A DNA stretch of 10,691 nucleotides from contig DFYU01000067.1 of assembly GCA_002383415.1 (NCBI GenBank), positions 1-10,691 of the forward strand, in the 5' to 3' direction. This DNA is from Geobacter sp. UBA4074 (lineage in GTDB: Bacteria > Desulfobacterota > Desulfuromonadia > Geobacterales > Pseudopelobacteraceae). The first letter of the stretch is position 1. The number at the start of each line of letters is the position of its first letter. Below, one piece after another: positions 6,822 to 10,691 of this stretch. The notes beneath the pieces are model-generated. The model saw only the letters and a program-made list of their open reading frames with translations, did no database searches and was not told the origin of the DNA. Position numbers and translations under genes: made by a program.

Positions 6822-9817
6822 ACGGCACCGGACTCCGTATACCAACGGCCACCTATCGCCTGCAGTTCAACAGTGGTTTTACCTTTCGCACTGCTCAGGA
6901 AATCGTGCCCTACCTGCAGAACCTCGGTATCAGCGATATCTATACCTCCCCTTATTTCAAGGCCAGTCCGGGCAGCCTGCACGGCTATGACATGCTGGAT
7001 CAGAATCAGCTCAACCCTGAAGTAGGCAGCGCTGAGGAACATGCCGCATGGTGCGCAGCGCTGGCACAGTACGGCATGGGGCAGATGCTTGACATCGTGC
7101 CGAACCATATGTGCATCGAAGGCCCGGGCAACCGTTACTGGGCCGACCTGCTGGAAAACGGTCCGAGCTCGCGTTATGCCTCGTTCTTCGATATCGATTG
7201 GCACCCGGTCAAGCATGAACTGCACAACAAGATCCTGATCCCGATCCTGGGTGATCAGTACGGAACGGTGCTTGAGCAGGGAGAGTTGCAGCTGGTATTT
7301 GACGAAGGTTCGTTCCACCTCTGCTACTATGAACACCGGCTGCCGGTTATCCCCAAGACCTACAGCAGGATTCTGACACTGCGGATCACGGATCTGGAGC
7401 AGGAACTGTCGCCCGAAGCCCCCCAGTATCAGGAACTGATGAGTATCATCACCGCACTCAAACACTTGCCTCCCAACACAGAACAGGCACCTGAACGGAT
7501 TGCCGAGCGCTACCGAGAGAAGGAAGTCATCAAGCGACGGCTCTGGAACCTCTATCAGAACAGTGGCGCGATCAAGGCATTCATCGACCGCAACCTGTGC
7601 GTCTTCAACGGCACCAAGGGTAATCCACGCAGTTTCGATCATCTCGATGCCCTGCTGCAGGAGCAGGTGTACCGCATCTCCCACTGGCGGGTGGCCACTG
7701 AGGAGATCAACTACCGTCGCTTCTTCGACATCAATTCACTGGGTGCCATCAGGGTGGAGGACCCGACCGTTTTTCATGCCACCCATCAGCTGATCTTTGC
7801 GCTGGTGGCGTCCGGCACCATCAGCGGCCTGCGCATAGACCACGCCGACGGCCTGCAAGACCCGGTGGAGTACCTGAAGAGGCTGCAGGCCGGCTGTTTT
7901 AGCAGTTTTTACGGTGACGGTTCGTTGCCAGAAGATGGCGATAGCGCAGAAGAATCAGGCCAGCTGATTGCAGAAAAATATGCAACCATTCTCAAGGTGG
8001 ATCCTTCCTATAAACCGTTCTACATCCTGGCCGAAAAGATTCTGATCAAATCGGAAAAGCTGCCCGACAACTGGCCGGCCTTTGGAACAACCGGCTACGA
8101 CTTTGCCAACCAGGTCAATGGCATCTTCGTCGAAACCGCCAACGCACGGCTGTTTGAAACCATCTATACCCGTTTCATGCACCACCGGATCGATTTCCAC
8201 GATGTGGTGTACCAGAAGAAAAAACTGGTCATGCAGGTAGCCATGTCCAGCGAACTCAACACCTTGGGACACCGCCTGAACCGTCTGTCGGAGCAGAACC
8301 GGCACACCCGTGACTTCACACTCAACAGCCTGGTCAAGTCACTGATCGAAGTCATCGCCTTTTTTCCGGTCTATCGGACCTACATCGTTGGTTATGAGGT
8401 TACCGAACGTGACCGACAGTACATCGAGGCTGCCACCAGCCGCGCCAAACGCCAAAACCCGGCGGTCAGCGCCTCGATCTTTGACTTCATTCGCGACGTA
8501 CTGACGCTCTGTTTTCCCGATACACTGCCCGACCAGCACCGGAGAGCATGGCTTGATTTTGTCAAACGCTTCCAGCAGCTCACTGGACCGGTCATGGCAA
8601 AGGGGGTCGAAGACACCGCCTTTTATCTTTACAACCGCCTGGTGTCACTGAACGAAGTGGGCGGTTCGCCGGAGCGCTTCGGTATCACACTGGAGGCATT
8701 CCACGGCCAGAATATCGAACGCTGCAAAAACCGCCCGCTGGCCATGTTGGCCACCTCAACCCACGACACCAAGCGCAGCGAGGATGTCCGGGCCAGGATC
8801 AACGTCCTTTCCGAGATTCCAGAGGCGTGGCGCGAAGGACTCCTTCGCTGGGGCCGTCAGAATCGCAGAATCAAACTGGTGGTGGACGGCAAACCCCGAC
8901 CGAGCCGCAATGAGGAATATCTGCTGTATCAGACCCTGGTGGGAACCTGGCCCTTTTGCGGTCCGGCCGACCAGGACTTTGCCACCTACCGCACCAGAAT
9001 CAAGGACTACATGCTCAAAGCGATGCGAGAGGCCAAGGTTCATACCAGCTGGATCAGCCCCAACTCGTTGCACGAAGATGCCGCGCTGTATTTTATCGAG
9101 ACAATCCTCAAAGACACTCCCCAAAACAGTTTTCTGCAGGATTTCGCCTCGTTTCAGGAACTGACCGCCAATTGCGGCATTTTCAACTCATTGTCCCAGC
9201 TGCTACTGAAGATCACTTCACCGGGCATTCCCGACATCTATCAGGGTAACGAACTGTGGGACTTCAGCCTGGTAGACCCCGACAACCGGCGCTTTGTCGA
9301 TTACGAACACAGAAAACAGCTGCTGGATGAGCTTATAAACAGGGAGCAGCATGACGGCCCCCTGAAGGTCGCCAACGAACTGGTGACACAGCGCCACAAT
9401 GGCCGTATCAAGCTGTATCTGACCTACAAAGCGCTCAACTTCCGGCGTACCCAGCGGGCCCTGTTCGAATCGGGCCGTTACCTGCCGTTGGAGGTGGAAG
9501 GCAGCCGCCGCGAGCATGTCTGTGCCTTTGAGCGTTCATCGAATGACGGTACCGTGCTGGTGGTTGTGCCCCGTTTCTGCAGCCGACTGATCGCAGACGG
9601 CGATGGCCTGCCGTTGGGAGCGCAGGTCTGGCAGGACACCCGTGTTCTGCAACCGTTTGACACCGCCGCCAGCTCCTATTGCAACCTGTTGACCGGCGAG
9701 CTGCTCCGGCTTGAGTACCAGGATGGACAGGTAAGCCTGCCCCTGTGCAAAATTCTGTCGGCCTTTCCGGTGGCACTTCTGGTAAAAATCGACGCCGCAC
9801 AGGAGCCGTCATGCTGA
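6818..9817 (+). CDS. treY: Malto-oligosyltrehalose synthase (GH13)
   Basis: A 999-residue cytoplasmic enzyme that isomerises the reducing-end alpha-1,4 bond of maltodextrins to alpha,alpha-1,1, making malto-oligosyltrehalose, the substrate of TreZ. Visible motifs in order: ATYRLQFNSGFTF at the N-terminus, LHGYDMLDQNQLNPEVG, DIVPNHM (D92), GLRIDHADGL with nucleophile D341, ILAEKIL with acid/base E406, AKGVEDTAFYLYNRL, ATSTHDTKRSEDVRARI with D650, and IPDIYQGNELWDFSLVDPDNRRFVDY. All are diagnostic of TreY and distinguish it from other GH13 enzymes. It is longer than the roughly 720-780 residues of the Sulfolobus and Arthrobacter enzymes, with no obvious break. The frame opens upstream at 6737, but ATG 6818 is preferred because it begins exactly at the TYRLQ domain, has GAGG 6 nt upstream, and overlaps the GH57 stop as ATGA. 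Its 3' end overlaps malQ by 7 nt. Confidence 0.95.
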   Translation: MNGTGLRIPTATYRLQFNSGFTFRTAQEIVPYLQNLGISDIYTSPYFKASPGSLHGYDMLDQNQLNPEVGSAEEHAAWCAALAQYGMGQMLDIVPNHMCIEGPGNRYWADLLENGPSSRYASFFDIDWHPVKHELHNKILIPILGDQYGTVLEQGELQLVFDEGSFHLCYYEHRLPVIPKTYSRILTLRITDLEQELSPEAPQYQELMSIITALKHLPPNTEQAPERIAERYREKEVIKRRLWNLYQNSGAIKAFIDRNLCVFNGTKGNPRSFDHLDALLQEQVYRISHWRVATEEINYRRFFDINSLGAIRVEDPTVFHATHQLIFALVASGTISGLRIDHADGLQDPVEYLKRLQAGCFSSFYGDGSLPEDGDSAEESGQLIAEKYATILKVDPSYKPFYILAEKILIKSEKLPDNWPAFGTTGYDFANQVNGIFVETANARLFETIYTRFMHHRIDFHDVVYQKKKLVMQVAMSSELNTLGHRLNRLSEQNRHTRDFTLNSLVKSLIEVIAFFPVYRTYIVGYEVTERDRQYIEAATSRAKRQNPAVSASIFDFIRDVLTLCFPDTLPDQHRRAWLDFVKRFQQLTGPVMAKGVEDTAFYLYNRLVSLNEVGGSPERFGITLEAFHGQNIERCKNRPLAMLATSTHDTKRSEDVRARINVLSEIPEAWREGLLRWGRQNRRIKLVVDGKPRPSRNEEYLLYQTLVGTWPFCGPADQDFATYRTRIKDYMLKAMREAKVHTSWISPNSLHEDAALYFIETILKDTPQNSFLQDFASFQELTANCGIFNSLSQLLLKITSPGIPDIYQGNELWDFSLVDPDNRRFVDYEHRKQLLDELINREQHDGPLKVANELVTQRHNGRIKLYLTYKALNFRRTQRALFESGRYLPLEVEGSRREHVCAFERSSNDGTVLVVVPRFCSRLIADGDGLPLGAQVWQDTRVLQPFDTAASSYCNLLTGELLRLEYQDGQVSLPLCKILSAFPVALLVKIDAAQEPSC
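9801..9805 (+). promoter_or_regulatory. Ribosome binding site of malQ
   Basis: AGGAG within the last codons of treY, 5 nt before ATG 9811. It fixes the malQ start despite the 7-nt overlap with treY. Confidence 0.75.
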
Positions 9818-10691
9818 GTAAGCGTGGCTGCGGCATACTGCTGCACCCCACCTCCCTGCCCGGCCCCGGCGGTATCGGCAGCCTAGGGGACGATGCGCGG
9901 CGCTTCGTGGATCTGCTGCAGGCCACCGGGATGAGCTACTGGCAGGTGCTGCCGCTGTCGCCAACAGGCTACGGTAACTCGCCCTATGCAGCCTTAAGCG
10001 CCTTTGCCTGCAACCCGCTCTTGATCGATCTGGAGCAACTGGTGGCTGAAGGAGATCTGTCGTCGAACACCACAGGGGATTACCCCCGCCAGCGGGTCGA
10101 CTTCGGACAGGTCATCCCCGACAAGCTGCAGCTGCTGCATCAGGCCGCCACGACATTTCTCTCCCAACCCGCCTCCCAACGCCGGGACGAATTCAAGCAG
10201 TTCTGCAACGCACACGACTGGCTTGATGACTATGCCCTGTTCATGGCCATCAAGCAGCGCCAGCTGGGTGAGCCCTGGAACCGCTGGCCAGCCGAACTGT
10301 CCCACCCGACAACGGCCACACGAGAGCGCTGCGCACAAGAACTGGCAACGGAGATTGACCAGCAGCGCTACCTGCAATGGCAGGCCTTCAGGCAGTGGCA
10401 CGCCCTGCGGCAGTACGCCAACCAGCGCGGCATCGCCCTTATCGGCGATATCCCGATCTTTGTGGCCTACGATTCTGCCGATGTCTGGAGCCGCCGGGAA
10501 CTGTTTCTGCTGGATACTGCCGGCAATCCGACCGTTGTGGCCGGGGTGCCGCCCGATTACTTCAGCGCCACCGGCCAGTTGTGGGGCAATCCGCTTTATG
10601 ATTGGCAGTTGATGGAGCAGCAGGGCTATCAGTGGTGGATTGAGCGCTGCAGGGTGTTGTTTGAGTTGTTTGACCTGGTGCGGGTGGATCA
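9811..10691 (+). CDS. malQ: 4-alpha-glucanotransferase (amylomaltase, GH77), N-terminal part (C-terminus off the right edge)
   Basis: The first 293 codons of a GH77 amylomaltase, which transfers glucan segments between maltodextrins and releases glucose, keeping chains long enough for TreY. Landmarks: RGCGILLHPTSLPGPGGIGSLGDDARRFVDLL (residues 5-36), YWQVLPLSPTGYGNSPYAALSAFACNPLLIDL (the substrate-binding signature of the short, Thermus-type amylomaltases), HDWLDDYALFMAIK, ALIGDIPIFVAYDSADVW and VAGVPPDYFSATGQLWGNPLYDW. The window ends in RVD; D293 of this motif is the catalytic nucleophile, and the acid/base glutamate and third aspartate lie outside. The start at the very head of the family domain shows the short form without the N-terminal extension of E. 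coli MalQ. It has no gap from treY and reads as the continuing operon; further genes may follow. Confidence 0.93.
   Translation, partial: MLSKRGCGILLHPTSLPGPGGIGSLGDDARRFVDLLQATGMSYWQVLPLSPTGYGNSPYAALSAFACNPLLIDLEQLVAEGDLSSNTTGDYPRQRVDFGQVIPDKLQLLHQAATTFLSQPASQRRDEFKQFCNAHDWLDDYALFMAIKQRQLGEPWNRWPAELSHPTTATRERCAQELATEIDQQRYLQWQAFRQWHALRQYANQRGIALIGDIPIFVAYDSADVWSRRELFLLDTAGNPTVVAGVPPDYFSATGQLWGNPLYDWQLMEQQGYQWWIERCRVLFELFDLVRVD

Noticed and set aside
6764..7684. 306-codon open frame antisense to the start of treY
   Set aside because: It covers a strongly conserved TreY coding region in the opposite direction and resembles no family; a shadow frame.

Overview
The window reads as a chromosomal stretch from a moderately GC-rich Gram-negative bacterium. 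The gene set (a GH57/DUF3536 glycosidase inside a treZ-treY-malQ cluster, next to a membrane-anchored M23 peptidase) and the codon usage suggest a deltaproteobacterium of the Geobacter/Pelobacter type (Desulfuromonadota). That taxonomic call is inference from gene content, not from a marker gene. No RNA gene, transposon, CRISPR array or phage feature is seen.

Layout. Positions 1-745 (minus strand) hold the N-terminal 248 residues of a membrane-anchored M23-type murein endopeptidase; its catalytic domain lies beyond the left edge. Positions 746-913 are a divergent control region. It holds a perfect 15-bp inverted repeat (869-883) inside a good minus-strand sigma70-type promoter (867-895) and over the likely start point of a weaker plus-strand promoter. 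Positions 914-1378 encode a MarR-family repressor. After an 83-bp gap a tight plus-strand block begins: an MscS-type mechanosensitive channel (1462-2514), treZ (2524-4368), a GH57/DUF3536 glycoside hydrolase (4368-6821), treY (6818-9817) and malQ (9811 to the right edge, cut immediately after the codon for its catalytic nucleophile). Junctions in this block are 9 nt, a 1-nt overlap, a 4-nt overlap and a 7-nt overlap, so it is almost certainly one translationally coupled operon.

How the genes fit together. TreY turns the reducing end of maltodextrins into a trehalose unit and TreZ releases free trehalose. MalQ re-equilibrates short maltodextrins back to lengths TreY can use. The GH57/DUF3536 enzyme probably acts on the same alpha-glucan pool, though its exact reaction is not known. 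Together they form a glycogen/maltodextrin-to-trehalose module. Leading it with a mechanosensitive channel suggests a two-way osmotic device: trehalose made at high osmolarity, solutes released on down-shock. The MarR repressor probably regulates itself and the divergent wall hydrolase, and may influence the osmotic operon if transcription reads through.

This is mostly a recognisable metabolic region. The least understood parts are the role of the GH57/DUF3536 protein and the logic of the shared MarR operator; I see no convincing wholly new system.
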